Source: an uncultured Desulfuromonas sp.
GTDB taxonomy: Bacteria > Desulfobacterota > Desulfuromonadia > Desulfuromonadales > Desulfuromonadaceae
DNA length: 64,000 nucleotides
Assembly: GCF_963678835.1 (NCBI RefSeq)
Contig: NZ_OY787469.1
Location: 1,302,001 to 1,366,000 of the forward strand
Direction of reading: 5' to 3'
A model generated the notes under the pieces. The model saw only the letters and a program-made list of their open reading frames with translations. It did not search any database and had not been told where the DNA came from. Made by a program: the position numbers and the translations under genes. Below are positions 8,234 to 17,140 of this stretch, in pieces; position 1 is the stretch's first letter; each line of letters begins with the position of its first letter.

Positions 8234-8299
8234 TCAGGTGCTCCAGTCGACCTAAAAAACGCTTCGCGCTTTTGGTCGGCAGAGCTGTTTCGTTAGGGG
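8228..8299 (+). other. attC-like site 3
   Basis: A 72-base imperfect palindrome starting at the stop codon of the preceding gene (GCTAATC). Arms around GCTCCAGTCGACC pair with GGTCGGCAGAGC, a CGCTTCGCGC mini-hairpin sits at the tip, and the site ends GTTAGGG, close to R' GTTRRRY. Confidence 0.6.
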
Positions 8300-8316
8300 C
8301 AACAAACGGAAGATCT

Positions 8317-9009
8317 ATGGAAGAAAATAAGTTTTTCAGGTACATCTGGCGTATTAACGGACTGATTTTATTGGTCGCTGGAGTCATGGCCATTGGCGTC
8401 TTAGCCTTTGCTGGATACCAGATCTACGCTAAAACTACTCGTGATAGAAACACCAGAAATATAGTCAATATTCAAGAAGACTCAGAACTCAAAGAGGAAT
8501 GGCGACTGGGCTATATGGCTGATATTCAGGGTACGTCTTATGTTATGGTTCCCCTGAACTCTGATCAAAGTTACGCACAATCTTATTACAGCAAGTCTTC
8601 GTCTTCTGCGAGAAACTATCTGTTTATAAATAGTAAGAATAATGAGCAACATTGGCTCTTGAAGAGCAATAAATATCTGATAGCCGATATGACGATGCTT
8701 TCTGAACATGGATATGGAGGCGAAGAGAGGAATATAAGAGCAATTCTTTACCAAGTCATAAAGAAGGACACAGATAAAGATAGTCGGCTCACAAACAAGG
8801 ATCTTAAAACGATATCAATTTCCCGCTCCGATGGCCGTGGATACAAAGAATTAATTCAAGGCGTTGATGTCTTTGTGGGCCAGCGCACTGTTGATGAGAA
8901 TACTTTGCTTATTGTTTACCAAAAACAAGGTGTGGGGTACTCAGCGAATGTTTCGCTTTCCAAGCTCGCTATATCCAATGAACAAGAACTACCCAAGGTC
9001 AGCCTCTAA
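8317..9009 (+). CDS. Hypothetical protein with N-terminal membrane anchor
   Basis: This 230-residue protein has one membrane segment near residues 13-33 (INGLILLVAGVMAIGVLAFAGY). A mostly hydrophilic C-terminal domain follows, with serine-rich (YYSKSSSSARNY) and charged stretches. A single-pass inner-membrane protein with a periplasmic domain is likely. No family is recognised. The ATG at 8317 follows GGAAG; the longer frame beginning in the attC-like site is unlikely. Fourth gene of the first cassette-like block. Confidence 0.6.
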   Translation: MEENKFFRYIWRINGLILLVAGVMAIGVLAFAGYQIYAKTTRDRNTRNIVNIQEDSELKEEWRLGYMADIQGTSYVMVPLNSDQSYAQSYYSKSSSSARNYLFINSKNNEQHWLLKSNKYLIADMTMLSEHGYGGEERNIRAILYQVIKKDTDKDSRLTNKDLKTISISRSDGRGYKELIQGVDVFVGQRTVDENTLLIVYQKQGVGYSANVSLSKLAISNEQELPKVSL

Positions 9010-9051
9010 CTAGGGTGCTTGGCAAGACCTGACCCTGCGGGATACTGTGAG

Positions 9052-9094
9052 GTTCGTGTGTCATTTCGCAATAATTACGAAATGACACACGAAC
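9052..9094. repeat. 17-bp perfect palindrome between convergent genes
   Basis: GTTCGTGTGTCATTTCG (9052-9068) and its exact inverse (9078-9094) enclose 9 bases. It lies between the 3' ends of the convergent genes at 9009 and 9149, where a bidirectional terminator would be, but lacks a T-run. It could also be the tip of a large attC-like site (TAAC at 9008, CGTTATGG near 9129). Confidence 0.7.
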
Positions 9095-9148
9095 TTTGAA
9101 CACTTCCTTCGCCGGTGAATTTCACGTTATGGCGAATAAAGAACACTA

Positions 9149-10585
9149 TTAGTATTTGTCGAAATTATCATCATCCAGCGATATGAAGCTGCGGGAACCG
9201 CTTTCACTTTCAAATTGTTTCACCGGGCTTTCTAATGGCGCGTCAGGTGCCGTAACCGTTCCTTCCGGTTTGGTTTGTTCGTCGCCAATATCTTCTGTAA
9301 CGGAAATTCCTTCGGTAAGTTTTAATAGCCGATTAACCTGAAATTTCAGTTCCTCTGAAGCGGAAGCGTTTTCTTCGGAAATTGACGCGTTTTGCTGGAC
9401 AACGGTATTGACTTGAGACAAACCGTTGCTGATTTCCTTCATACTGGAGTTCTGCTCATTTGAACTGCCGGAGATCTCGCTGACGAGATCGTTCATTTTT
9501 TCCATTGAGGAGACAATTTCATTCAAAATCAAGGCTGTCTCATTGGCGTTTTGCACTCCGGCTTCAACGCCCTTAATCGATTTTTCAATTAATTGAGTGG
9601 TATCCTGGGCCGCCTCACCGCTACGCCCAGCTAAGGCGCGAACTTCTTCAGCGACAACCGCGAACCCTTTGCCGTACTTTCCTGCTCTGGCGGCTTCGAT
9701 CGCGGCGTTTAGCGCGAGTAAATTTGTCTGGAAGGCAATTTCATCAATGACTTTAATTACTTTGCTCACCTCAGAACTGGTGTCATTTATATTTCTTACG
9801 GATTCGACCAAAACTTCCATTTGCTGATTACCTCGTTGAACGGTTTCTCTGGTCTCATTGGATAAATTTTTGGCCTGTTCCGCGTTCTCGCTGTTCATTC
9901 TTGTTTGATTTTCAACTTCATTTAATGACGCGCTGATCTCCTCGATCGATGCCGCCTGCTCTGTCGTCCCGGCGGATAAAGTCTGCGCGGAATTTGTCAG
10001 TTCATTTGAGCCAGACGCGACACTGGCCGCTGCTTGGCGAGCGCTTTTCAACAATTGACTCAATTGTTTTTGGGCGTGAATATTTGTGACAATCTCCGCG
10101 TGGCCGATCTTTTTGCCTTTTCGGTTTGTCAGATAATGTGTATTTACGCGAAAATCCATGTCCCACTGATTAAAGAATGATTTGGGCTTTCCTTTGCGCA
10201 GGCAGATGACTCCACAGTTATCAGTGTTACAGATATTCGCTCCCCAATTACTGCATTGTTGACCAAGTACCTCGGAACGTTTTTTCTTGAGCAAATCTTC
10301 AACTGTTTTATTGACGAATGTCCAGTTCATATCCATGTCGGTTATGGACAGGGGATTCTCCCAAAGATCGATGATTTGCTCATACCAGTGATATTTCTCC
10401 AGCACCTGATTTTCCACTTTGACGGTTAAGATCAGAGTAAAGATTAATACTCCTGTTAACGCCAAGAGTAAGATGGTCGATACATTGATACCCATACTTG
10501 TTGATTCGTCGGTGAAGGAAACGAAATATACACATAGTATGGACACTACGATGCCGATCACCTGAGATACTTTTATTAATTTCAT
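9149..10585 (-). CDS. Methyl-accepting chemotaxis protein with cytoplasmic PAS domain
   Basis: This 478-residue receptor has two membrane segments close together (about 8-24 and 35-55) with almost no periplasmic loop, so it senses inside the cell. A PAS domain (about 75-170) carries a cluster of four cysteines within [20 protein letters not shown] (about 110-130) that could bind a metal or cofactor. The C-terminal signalling domain contains the conserved hairpin tip ([20 protein letters not shown]). No methylation-receptor tether pentapeptide is seen at the C-terminus. AGGAAG precedes the ATG. It stands alone as a transcription unit. Confidence 0.9.
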   Translation of the reverse strand: MKLIKVSQVIGIVVSILCVYFVSFTDESTSMGINVSTILLLALTGVLIFTLILTVKVENQVLEKYHWYEQIIDLWENPLSITDMDMNWTFVNKTVEDLLKKKRSEVLGQQCSNWGANICNTDNCGVICLRKGKPKSFFNQWDMDFRVNTHYLTNRKGKKIGHAEIVTNIHAQKQLSQLLKSARQAAASVASGSNELTNSAQTLSAGTTEQAASIEEISASLNEVENQTRMNSENAEQAKNLSNETRETVQRGNQQMEVLVESVRNINDTSSEVSKVIKVIDEIAFQTNLLALNAAIEAARAGKYGKGFAVVAEEVRALAGRSGEAAQDTTQLIEKSIKGVEAGVQNANETALILNEIVSSMEKMNDLVSEISGSSNEQNSSMKEISNGLSQVNTVVQQNASISEENASASEELKFQVNRLLKLTEGISVTEDIGDEQTKPEGTVTAPDAPLESPVKQFESESGSRSFISLDDDNFDKY

Positions 10586-10616
10586 ATCATCTTCCTTAAT
10601 TAACCTCTGATTCAGA

Positions 10617-11032
10617 TACCATAAAGTTGAAAATGAATGTGACGAAAGCCCTTGGATTTAATGACTTAATGTATGCCATTTTACAATGAAAAACATCAGT
10701 ATCATAACAGATCTTTTGGGTTTATCATCAATTTTTTGTTGCCGATTTTGTTTTTGAGGACGTTTAAGTGCCCAATTTTGTCGGGAATTATTATTTTCAA
10801 CCCGTTTTTTTAGAAACACGGAGTCAACAGCTAGCGGGTGGCAAGATATGAAATGTCGAAGGAGGGGGCGTTTGGAAGGTGCTCTTGGGGCATTGTCAGG
10901 GGGTGGACTGGCTCGATTTGCAGATATACCGCAGAAACATCAGGATGGGTGTCGGCAGGAGGAGAAGACATTCAGCCTGGCAATCTATCTCTATCGCCGA
11001 GATCTTCATGAGCATGTGATGCATGTGATCTT
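10617..11032. other. Intergenic region with no recognised gene
   Basis: About 415 bases between the chemoreceptor start and the AraC gene end. A + strand frame at 10848-11066 has basic, repetitive composition and runs into the AraC gene, so it is not supported. No clear terminator or repeat was found. Confidence 0.5.
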
Positions 11033-11845
11033 TCAGGCCTCCTGTTCGACTTTTTCGAAGAATTGATTGCGAAATTCAGATGGTGACACACCATACATTC
11101 TTTTAAATTGCCGATAAAAGTTAGGTAAGCTTGAAAACCCGCTCTGAAATGCTGCCTCGGCAACACCTTCACCTGTTGATGAAAGAATGATCCCGGCCTT
11201 TTGGAGGCGTCGGATATTGATATATTCAACAATGCTTGTATTCGTATAACTTCTAAATTCGCGTGTAAGCAAGCTTCGAGACAGTCCGAACCGCAACGCG
11301 ATCTCGTTTAAGTCTCCCGGGTCCTCTGGCTCTTTGTCAAGCCACTCACATATTTTTCTTATTGTATTCAGATGATTAGATCCTGAAGCCATCTCAAGGT
11401 CTCGTTTGTTTCCCATGCATGAGGCTAAGAGTAAACCAATGACGGCCCATGCAATGTGCACCTCACCGGGATCTTGATCTCCGAGACCATCCGGAATCAT
11501 CTCGACTAACTCCCATGGCAGAGATGTTTGTTCAGGAAAGTCAGTAAACGAGTATTCAGGTTTATTCAGATTATACAGAAACGATGATTGAGCTGCCGAC
11601 AAATGAGTCGCTATATCCGTAGGCGTAAAGCAGACAAATTTAAAATCTGCCGTTTCATTCTTTCGAAAAACAAACTTGTGACGTGCTTTTGACGCAATCA
11701 GGATCGCCCTCCGACTTACCAATTCAATATTTTCTTGATCGAGAATCAACAGTCCCGAGCCGGAACGACAGAGAATAAGTTCAAAAACGTCGTGAGAATG
11801 CCATTCAGAAGAATCCGACAGGGTCGTGGTTACGCTCCAAAACAT
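11033..11845 (-). CDS. AraC-family transcriptional regulator
   Basis: This 270-residue protein has an N-terminal cupin-like sensor domain (about 1-150) and a C-terminal AraC double helix-turn-helix (about 170-265). The second domain ends with the family signature GFSSLPNFYRQFKRMYGVSPSEFR. The ligand is unknown. It is divergent from the PAS-like gene at 11996 across a 150-bp gap, so regulation of that gene and of itself is plausible. Confidence 0.9.
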   Translation of the reverse strand: MFWSVTTTLSDSSEWHSHDVFELILCRSGSGLLILDQENIELVSRRAILIASKARHKFVFRKNETADFKFVCFTPTDIATHLSAAQSSFLYNLNKPEYSFTDFPEQTSLPWELVEMIPDGLGDQDPGEVHIAWAVIGLLLASCMGNKRDLEMASGSNHLNTIRKICEWLDKEPEDPGDLNEIALRFGLSRSLLTREFRSYTNTSIVEYINIRRLQKAGIILSSTGEGVAEAAFQSGFSSLPNFYRQFKRMYGVSPSEFRNQFFEKVEQEA

Positions 11846-11995
11846 TTTATGTCCAATTGATTATGATTAATATCCGATACGATAAGATAAAAGCGATAAA
11901 GCCTTGTACGATGCTTTTCACCGTAGCATGAGTTGCCCCGTATGGCAATGCGTGCAGAGAATAACAACGTCGTTGAATCTGATGGAGGATGAAAA

Positions 11996-12349
11996 ATGGT
12001 TGATGAAAGTGTGATTGATGCTTTTCAGATGATGTGGGGGAAATTTCCGGAAGGCGTGATGTTGGTTGACAAAAGTCGAACTGTCCTTGCTGTGAATGCT
12101 GCTTGTGCAACCTCCGGTTTAGAGGCAGGGATGGTCTGCTCTAAGCTCGGCTCGCCAGAATCCCATAGAGGTTGCCTTGCAAATCATGCGCTGGCTAATC
12201 AGAAAGCAAAATTTAAAAAAATCAGCATGAACGGAAAAGAGTTTATCAGTTTCTGGGTCCCTGTTGTTGGGCAAGATAATATTTTCCTTCATTTCACTGT
12301 TGGTATGACGGTTGACTACGGAAACTGTGAAGAAACGATTGAGAACTAG
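11996..12349 (+). CDS. Small PAS-like protein
   Basis: This 117-residue protein begins like a PAS domain (FPEGVMLVDKSRTVLAVNAAC). It has cysteines in a spacing reminiscent of redox-sensing PAS proteins (NAAC...MVCSK...HRGCLANH) and ends in beta strands. No output domain is present. It is divergent from an AraC regulator. Its stop codon TAG is formed by the left end of a MITE, so the original protein may have been slightly longer. GGAGG (11984-11988) precedes the ATG by 7 bases. Confidence 0.6.
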   Translation: MVDESVIDAFQMMWGKFPEGVMLVDKSRTVLAVNAACATSGLEAGMVCSKLGSPESHRGCLANHALANQKAKFKKISMNGKEFISFWVPVVGQDNIFLHFTVGMTVDYGNCEETIEN

Positions 12350-12494
12350 TGCTTTGTCAATGCTGAAAAATCGAGGGAATGGCACCGCATCGTGCCATTC
12401 ACACCAGGCGCGAAATCGCCGAAGTGGCCACTGCGCGCAGTGGGCATGGTGCGAGGCGAAGCCAGACCCGAAGATTTCGTGTTGTCAGAGCACT
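12348..12494 (+). mobile_element. MITE family 2 (IS630-related), copy 1
   Basis: A roughly 147-bp element from AGTGCTTTGTCAATGCTG to GTTGTCAGAGCACT. The interior has the inverted repeat GAATGGCAC...GTGCCATTC and the sequence CGAAGCCAGACCCGAAGATT, shared with copies at 16971 and 26217. The left flank gives TA(G), as expected for IS630-type TA targets. Confidence 0.8.
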
Positions 12495-12507
12495 GGACTT
12501 GAACACC

Positions 12508-12639
12508 GTCAATTTTGTCATTGGAGTGACGACCTGGTAGGAGCGAATTTATTCGCGAATTGTTCTGGTCATTGATCCTTATCCTGATGAGAATTCGCGG
12601 CTGAAGCCGCTCCTACAAGAGACAATTTCAATGGTGCTG
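12508..12639. repeat. BIME-like paired REP repeat, copy 1
   Basis: Two inverted REP-like units, TAGGAGCGAATTTATTCGCG and its partner GCGGCTGAAGCCGCTCCTAC, are separated by about 30 bases and framed by GTCAATTTTGTC and GACAATTTCAATG. A second copy in the same arrangement lies at 34114-34243. The core resembles REP elements described in pseudomonads. Confidence 0.8.
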
Positions 12640-12643
12640 AAGC

Positions 12644-12692
12644 ACGAGCAGGCTGTTGAAAAAACGCCTGCTCGTTTTGATATTTTTTTTTG
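12644..12692 (+). terminator. Terminator-like hairpin with T-run
   Basis: CGAGCAGGC (12644-12652) pairs with GCCTGCTCG (12666-12674), followed by TTTT and a longer T-run. It could end + strand transcription from the PAS-like gene. Confidence 0.65.
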
Positions 12693-12793
12693 GGCGGAAA
12701 TATAAGACAAATTTGATAAAAGCCGAGCAGGGGGGCAGGTCCTCTTATTCGAGAAAATGGTGTCATTGAAGGTCTTTGCGACAAGGCGATTGT

Positions 12794-13414
12794 TCACTGA
12801 TCCATGATCGAGATAAACTGCGGAAAAAAATTTGCCAGAAATGTCAGGCAGCCCTGAACTCCTTCTTCATAACTCAGATGTCCCGGAGCTATCAGGTATT
12901 GAACATGAATGCCATCAATCATGCTGGTCAACATCACGGCAATAGCTCGCAAGCTCATTCCATTAATCACTTCCCGACCATTTGCCAATGCTCTCATAAC
13001 CTCTTCAATGGACTCTTCATAGGCGAGATCACTTTCAGTAAAGAGTTCTAGATACGTCTTTCTGTGCGGCGCGACCCCCCAGTAAGCAACTAAAACTGCT
13101 AAGGCTTTGGGATCAGCGATGGGTTGACTCAGTAGAACTTTGATCATTGATGCCAGACGATTTTCAGGGGCCGCAACGGATTCTGTGAGGGCTGAGCGCC
13201 AAGCCATTTCATACTTTTTATACAGCATGCGCAAGGCCTCAAGCATTAACTGATCTTTGGTCTCAAAATGAAAGCTGCACAGCCCTCGTGAGAGTCCCGC
13301 ATAGCGAGATACCTTCGCAAATGTCACGCTATCCAAACCTTCTGAGGCAATAATGTCAATTGTGGCATCCAGTAGTTTGCGTCGACTCTTAAGTTTTTGC
13401 TCTGCACGTGTCAT
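12794..13414 (-). CDS. TetR-family regulator (BetI-like)
   Basis: This 206-residue protein has an N-terminal TetR helix-turn-helix (ATIDIIASEGLDSVTFAKVSRYAG, then SFHFETKDQL) and a BetI-type C-terminal ligand domain. It is divergent from the aminotransferase/SDR operon starting at 13787, with a long palindrome (13515-13558) between them, so it probably represses that operon. The inducer is unknown. Confidence 0.9.
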   Translation of the reverse strand: MTRAEQKLKSRRKLLDATIDIIASEGLDSVTFAKVSRYAGLSRGLCSFHFETKDQLMLEALRMLYKKYEMAWRSALTESVAAPENRLASMIKVLLSQPIADPKALAVLVAYWGVAPHRKTYLELFTESDLAYEESIEEVMRALANGREVINGMSLRAIAVMLTSMIDGIHVQYLIAPGHLSYEEGVQGCLTFLANFFPQFISIMDQ

Positions 13415-13514
13415 CTCAAAAGACCTTTTATCTAAAGCATGAAATCAGTAAATCATTGCACGTTTCTGTGACCAACCCAACGGTGTTGTGAAAAACATAT
13501 CCCTCATTCTTAGT

Positions 13515-13558
13515 GGTCGTGTCAAATTCAAAATATACAATTTGAACTTGACACGACC
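13515..13558. promoter_or_regulatory. Long palindrome, candidate operator or terminator
   Basis: GGTCGTGTCAA (13515-13525) is exactly mirrored at 13548-13558, with an inner ATTCAAA/TTTGAA pair. It lies about 100 bp upstream of the TetR start and 230 bp before the aminotransferase gene. Position and symmetry suit a TetR-type operator; a hairpin role is the alternative. Confidence 0.45.
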
Positions 13559-13614
13559 CACGGATATATCCAATATTTATTGGCTGGCCAGTCAGCCAGT
13601 GAATGCCAATGTAG

Positions 13615-13747
13615 CAGGATGTTGAAAACGTCCCGTCCGAGGATTTTCAACGACGCAAGCCGAAAATGCGATTTCCGTCTTGTTGAAACCTGTACTTGAT
13701 TTTTGGCGCCTGTCCATGGGCTCCACAGTCTGTTTTTCAACAGCCTG
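13615..13747 (-). mobile_element. 152-bp MITE family 1, copy C (shortened)
   Basis: The element runs CAGGATGTTGAAAA...TTTTTCAACAGCCTG, 133 bp, missing part of the central inverted repeat. The flanks are GTAG and ATAG. It sits between the palindrome and the aminotransferase gene, ending 40 bp before the ATG, so it may have displaced or replaced the promoter. Confidence 0.85.
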
Positions 13748-13786
13748 ATAGGTCACAAACCACCAATTGCCTTGAGGATTAACGTT

Positions 13787-15187
13787 ATGATAACCGACAA
13801 AAAATCACCTTACCGTCTCGTTAGCGATGAAAAACTTGTAGAACTCCGGGCTCGTGAAGATGCCCTTTTTTTGAAGCGCACTCCAAAAGCGGAAGAAACC
13901 TTTAACAACGCGAAGAAGATGCTGCTCAACGGTGTTCCCATGCCCTGGATGGGTGATTGGGGCACCACACATCCCATTTTCGTCAGAGAGGCTGTCGGGA
14001 ATCGGCTTACTGATATCGACGGCAACCAGTATATCGATTTCTGCCTTGGAGACACCGGTGCCATGTTTGGTCATTCTCCTGAAGCGGTTGCTGAGGTTGT
14101 CTCAAAACAAGTGCGTCTTGGCATCACGACCATGATGCCGACCACGGATGCTCTCGATATCGGTACGGAGTTGGGTAAACGCTTTAGTCTGCCGCTTTGG
14201 CAAGTCGCAATGACCGCTACGGAGGCAAACCGCTACGTAATTCGCATTTGCAGAACACTGACAGGGCGTCCGAAGGTTTTGTCCATGAACGAAAGCTATC
14301 ACGGCAGCCTGGATGAAACCCTGCCCCACATCGGACCTGAAGGCAAGCTTGAACTGCGTTCCGAATATGATATGAATCCAGCCGTTGCCAAGGATGCCCT
14401 GAGCCGAGTCGTTGAGTTCAATGACCTTGAACAGCTGGAGCGCGAACTGGCTCACAAGGATTGCGCCTGCGTGCTGGCCGAACCGGTCATGACCAACTGT
14501 GGCATGGTGTTACCTGATCCCGGTTATCATGAGAGACTGCGTGAACTCTGCACAAAATACGGGACCTATCTCGTCATCGATGAAACCCATACCTTTTCTA
14601 ACGGATACGGTGGTTACACCAGGGCATATGGACTAAAACCAGACTTCATCACCCTTGGGAAATCGATTGCAGGAGGCATCCCGGTTGCTGTTTATGGCTT
14701 CACTTCTGAAATAGCTACATTGATAAATCAATCCTTCGGCCATCAGGGGGTCTCGGACCCAATGGGCGTCGGTGGAACCTTATCCGCAAATGCTTTTGCC
14801 ATTGCTGCTATGCGTCAAACTCTTACAACGGTTGCCACTGAAGAAGCTTTTGAAAAGATGTTCGCTGGTCAAGAACGGCTATCCAATGGTCTTGATGATA
14901 TTTTAAAAAAGTACAGCATCCCCTGGAGCCTGACACGCAGTGGCGCTCGCTGCGAACTGCAATTTATGCCGACACAACCAAGAAATGGTTCTGAGGCCAA
15001 GAACCATTTTGACTGGGAGCTGATGTACTATACCCACATCTATCTGGCAAACAGAGGGGTGCTGATCACGCCTTTCCATAACATGATGCTGGTGCCACCT
15101 GTCGCTACGGATGAAGACATCGATTGCCTGATTCAGCTATGGCATGACTGTCTGGCTGAACTCGTTGAATGCTCTGAGGGAAACTAA
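13787..15187 (+). CDS. Class III aminotransferase, glutamate-1-semialdehyde-mutase-like
   Basis: This 466-residue PLP enzyme has the cofactor aspartate in YLVIDETHTF and the Schiff-base lysine in FITLGKSIAGG (about K292). Overall pattern and length fit the HemL-like subgroup, which includes mutases and omega/beta-amino acid transaminases. It is unlikely to be the heme enzyme because it is co-transcribed with two short-chain dehydrogenases and faces a TetR gene; a catabolic role on an amino compound is inferred. TTGAGGA precedes the ATG at 13787; the longer frame begins inside the MITE and was rejected. The next gene starts 1 base after its stop. Confidence 0.8.
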   Translation: MITDKKSPYRLVSDEKLVELRAREDALFLKRTPKAEETFNNAKKMLLNGVPMPWMGDWGTTHPIFVREAVGNRLTDIDGNQYIDFCLGDTGAMFGHSPEAVAEVVSKQVRLGITTMMPTTDALDIGTELGKRFSLPLWQVAMTATEANRYVIRICRTLTGRPKVLSMNESYHGSLDETLPHIGPEGKLELRSEYDMNPAVAKDALSRVVEFNDLEQLERELAHKDCACVLAEPVMTNCGMVLPDPGYHERLRELCTKYGTYLVIDETHTFSNGYGGYTRAYGLKPDFITLGKSIAGGIPVAVYGFTSEIATLINQSFGHQGVSDPMGVGGTLSANAFAIAAMRQTLTTVATEEAFEKMFAGQERLSNGLDDILKKYSIPWSLTRSGARCELQFMPTQPRNGSEAKNHFDWELMYYTHIYLANRGVLITPFHNMMLVPPVATDEDIDCLIQLWHDCLAELVECSEGN

Positions 15188-15188
15188 A

Positions 15189-15995
15189 ATGAGTGTTTCA
15201 AAGATCAACCCGAACCGTTTTACGGGACGATGTGCCCTGATAACCGGTTGCGGCAGCAATTCTGGTATCGGTTTTGCCACAGCTGAACTGCTGCTGCGAA
15301 GTGGTGCTAAAGTGGCAATTACCTCCACTACTGATCGTATCTTCGAACGTAAAGAAGAACTGGATAAACTGGGAGAAGTCGCTGCATTTGTCGCAGATCT
15401 CGTTGATTTGGGTCAGGTCGATACCTTGGTAAAAGGTGCCATGACAGCATTTAAGCAGATCGACATCCTGGTGAACAATGCCGGCATGTCACAGGTAGGC
15501 GACTCAGAAGATATTACCCCTCTGTCAAAAATGCTTCATAGAAAATGGCACACGGCAATCGATCGTAATCTTACCACCTGTTTTAACATTACCAGGGCCC
15601 TGCTGCCTGAAATGGTCAAAAATGGCTATGGTCGTGTCGTAAACGTTTCTTCGGTAACCGGACCGCTTGTCAGCAATCCAGGGGAATCCGCTTATAGCGC
15701 TGCTAAAGCCGCAATGGTTGGGATGAGTAAGAGTGTCGCTATCGAAGTTGGCAAATCAGGTGTTACCATTAACAATGTGGCTCCCGGTTGGATCGGCACG
15801 GACTCCAGCCTCGAAGAGGAGCGGGTCGCAGCACAGAACACACCAATGGGCCGTGCCGGATCACCTCGAGAAGTCGCCGATTTAATAGCTTTTTTATCTT
15901 CAGGTGAAGCAACGTACATCACCGGCCAAACCCTTGTGATCGACGGAGGCAATACGCTGCAGGAATATAAAGGGCCGAGTGAGCTTTACTACTGA
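15189..15995 (+). CDS. Short-chain dehydrogenase/reductase
   Basis: This 268-residue Rossmann enzyme has a nucleotide-binding TGCGSNSGIG (near 16-25), NNAG, the catalytic Ser in VVNVSSVTG, and YSAAK. The C-terminal PGW...GRAGSPREVADLIAFL...GQTLVIDGG block completes the FabG-like pattern. The substrate is unknown; neighbours suggest oxidation or reduction of a compound made or used by the aminotransferase. The start at 15189 has GAGGG upstream and follows the previous stop directly. Confidence 0.85.
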   Translation: MSVSKINPNRFTGRCALITGCGSNSGIGFATAELLLRSGAKVAITSTTDRIFERKEELDKLGEVAAFVADLVDLGQVDTLVKGAMTAFKQIDILVNNAGMSQVGDSEDITPLSKMLHRKWHTAIDRNLTTCFNITRALLPEMVKNGYGRVVNVSSVTGPLVSNPGESAYSAAKAAMVGMSKSVAIEVGKSGVTINNVAPGWIGTDSSLEEERVAAQNTPMGRAGSPREVADLIAFLSSGEATYITGQTLVIDGGNTLQEYKGPSELYY

Positions 15996-16006
15996 ACTAA
16001 GGGAAA

Positions 16007-16954
16007 ATGATGTTGATAAATACCAATTGGGCTGAAAAAGTTGTGCTGATCACAGGGGCCACTGGTGGAATTGGCTCTGCGGCAGCCAAGGCATTTAAAC
16101 AAGAGAGTGCTCGTCTAGCAGGCTGTTGAAAAACAGCCTGTGAAGCCCATGGACGGGCGACAAAAATCAAGGACATGTTTTCAAGTGCTTGATTTTGTGA
16201 GCAAGACGGAAATCGCATTTTCGGCTTGCGTCGTTGAAAAGGCCCCGGATGGGACTTTTTCAACACCCTGCTAGTACTGGCAGATATTAATGTGGAAGCA
16301 CTTGAAACAATGACGACTGCATTTAAAGACGCGGGAGATAGTGTTGCATCCGTTGTGTGTGATGTTTCAAATGTTGCCGACTGCGAAGCAGCCGTTGCAG
16401 CCGCTATTAAAGCTTATGGCCGTCTAGATATCGTTGTGAATGCTGCTGGGGTAATAGTTAAAGGTGATCCAACTAAGGTGACAGAAAAACAATGGGACCA
16501 GGTAATCGATATAAACCTGAAAGGGACCTTCTTCATGTGCCGTAGTGCAATTCCACATTTAAAGAAAACCAAGGGGTGTATCGTTAATATCTCTTCTGAT
16601 GCAGGAATCCAGGGACAAGTCGGCCATACTGTCTACTGCGCCAGTAAGGGTGGGGTTGCCAATATGACCCGTGCTTTGGCACTCGACCTGGCCAGCGACC
16701 TGGTGCGAGTCAATGCCGTCTGCCCCAGCGACGTCATGACGCCAATGCTTGAACATGAAGCAAAGACCAGTGGAATGCCAACAGAAGAATATCTCAGAGA
16801 TAATCTAAAGTCCTACCCCCAGGGAGAAAACTCCAGATACCTGCAGCCAGATGATATTGCTGATTTGATCCTCTACCTGAGTAGCGACTCGGCCAGAGGA
16901 ATCACCGGCGCAGCCATCCCTATCGACTATGGCACCAGCGCTGGACTTTGGTAA
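16007..16954 (+). pseudogene. Short-chain dehydrogenase split by a MITE
   Basis: Codons from ATG 16007 encode a normal Rossmann start (VVLITGATGGIGSAAAKAF, then SARL). The MITE at 16119-16270 follows, with a stop (TGA) five codons after the junction. The frame resumes exactly at 16275 (VLADINVEAL) and continues through NAAGVI, NISSDAG, YCASK and a C-terminal GAAIPIDYG. Removing 156 bases (element plus one CTAG) restores a continuous gene of about 263 codons. The downstream part has an in-frame GTG at 16292 but lacks the nucleotide-binding loop, so it is probably inactive. Confidence 0.9.
16119..16270 (+). mobile_element. 152-bp MITE family 1 inside an SDR gene, with CTAG duplication
   Basis: The element runs CAGGCTGTTGAAAAACAG...TTTTTCAACACCCTG. 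It is flanked on both sides by CTAG (16115-16118, 16271-16274). Because the host reading frame is known, this copy fixes the element ends and a 4-bp target duplication. The interior carries the inverted pair AAATCAAGGAC / TTGATTT and no coding frame. Confidence 0.95.
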
Positions 16955-16970
16955 GACCTGCTCTCTACTT

Positions 16971-17130
16971 AGTGCTCTGTCAATGCTGAAAATTCGTGTA
17001 AATGGCACGGCATCGTGCCATTCACACAAGGCGCGAAATCGCCGAAGTGGCCATTCCACTTCAAGATTTTGCAACGCAGTGGGAATGGTGCGAGGCGAAG
17101 CCAGACCCGAAGATTTCGTGTTGTCAGAGC
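16971..17130 (+). mobile_element. MITE family 2 (IS630-related), copy 2
   Basis: The element starts AGTGCTCTGTCAATGCTG after a T (TA target) and runs about 160 bp to TTGTCAGAGC. The last bases of the right end are lost where it abuts a permease fragment. The interior inverted repeat GGAATGG...CCATTCC is intact. Confidence 0.8.
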
Positions 17131-17140
17131 CTTTTACGTT

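Noticed and set aside
7100-8300. CRISPR array, considered because of regularly placed palindromes
   Set aside because: The palindromes differ in sequence and are spaced by whole genes; there are no short identical repeats with uniform spacers and no cas genes.
10848-11066. Small + strand frame beside the AraC gene
   Set aside because: Composition is unlike a real protein and its end overlaps the AraC gene.
11930-11960. Sigma-54 promoter before the PAS-like gene
   Set aside because: TGGCA...TGCA is present but the GG-GC spacing is not 10 bases.
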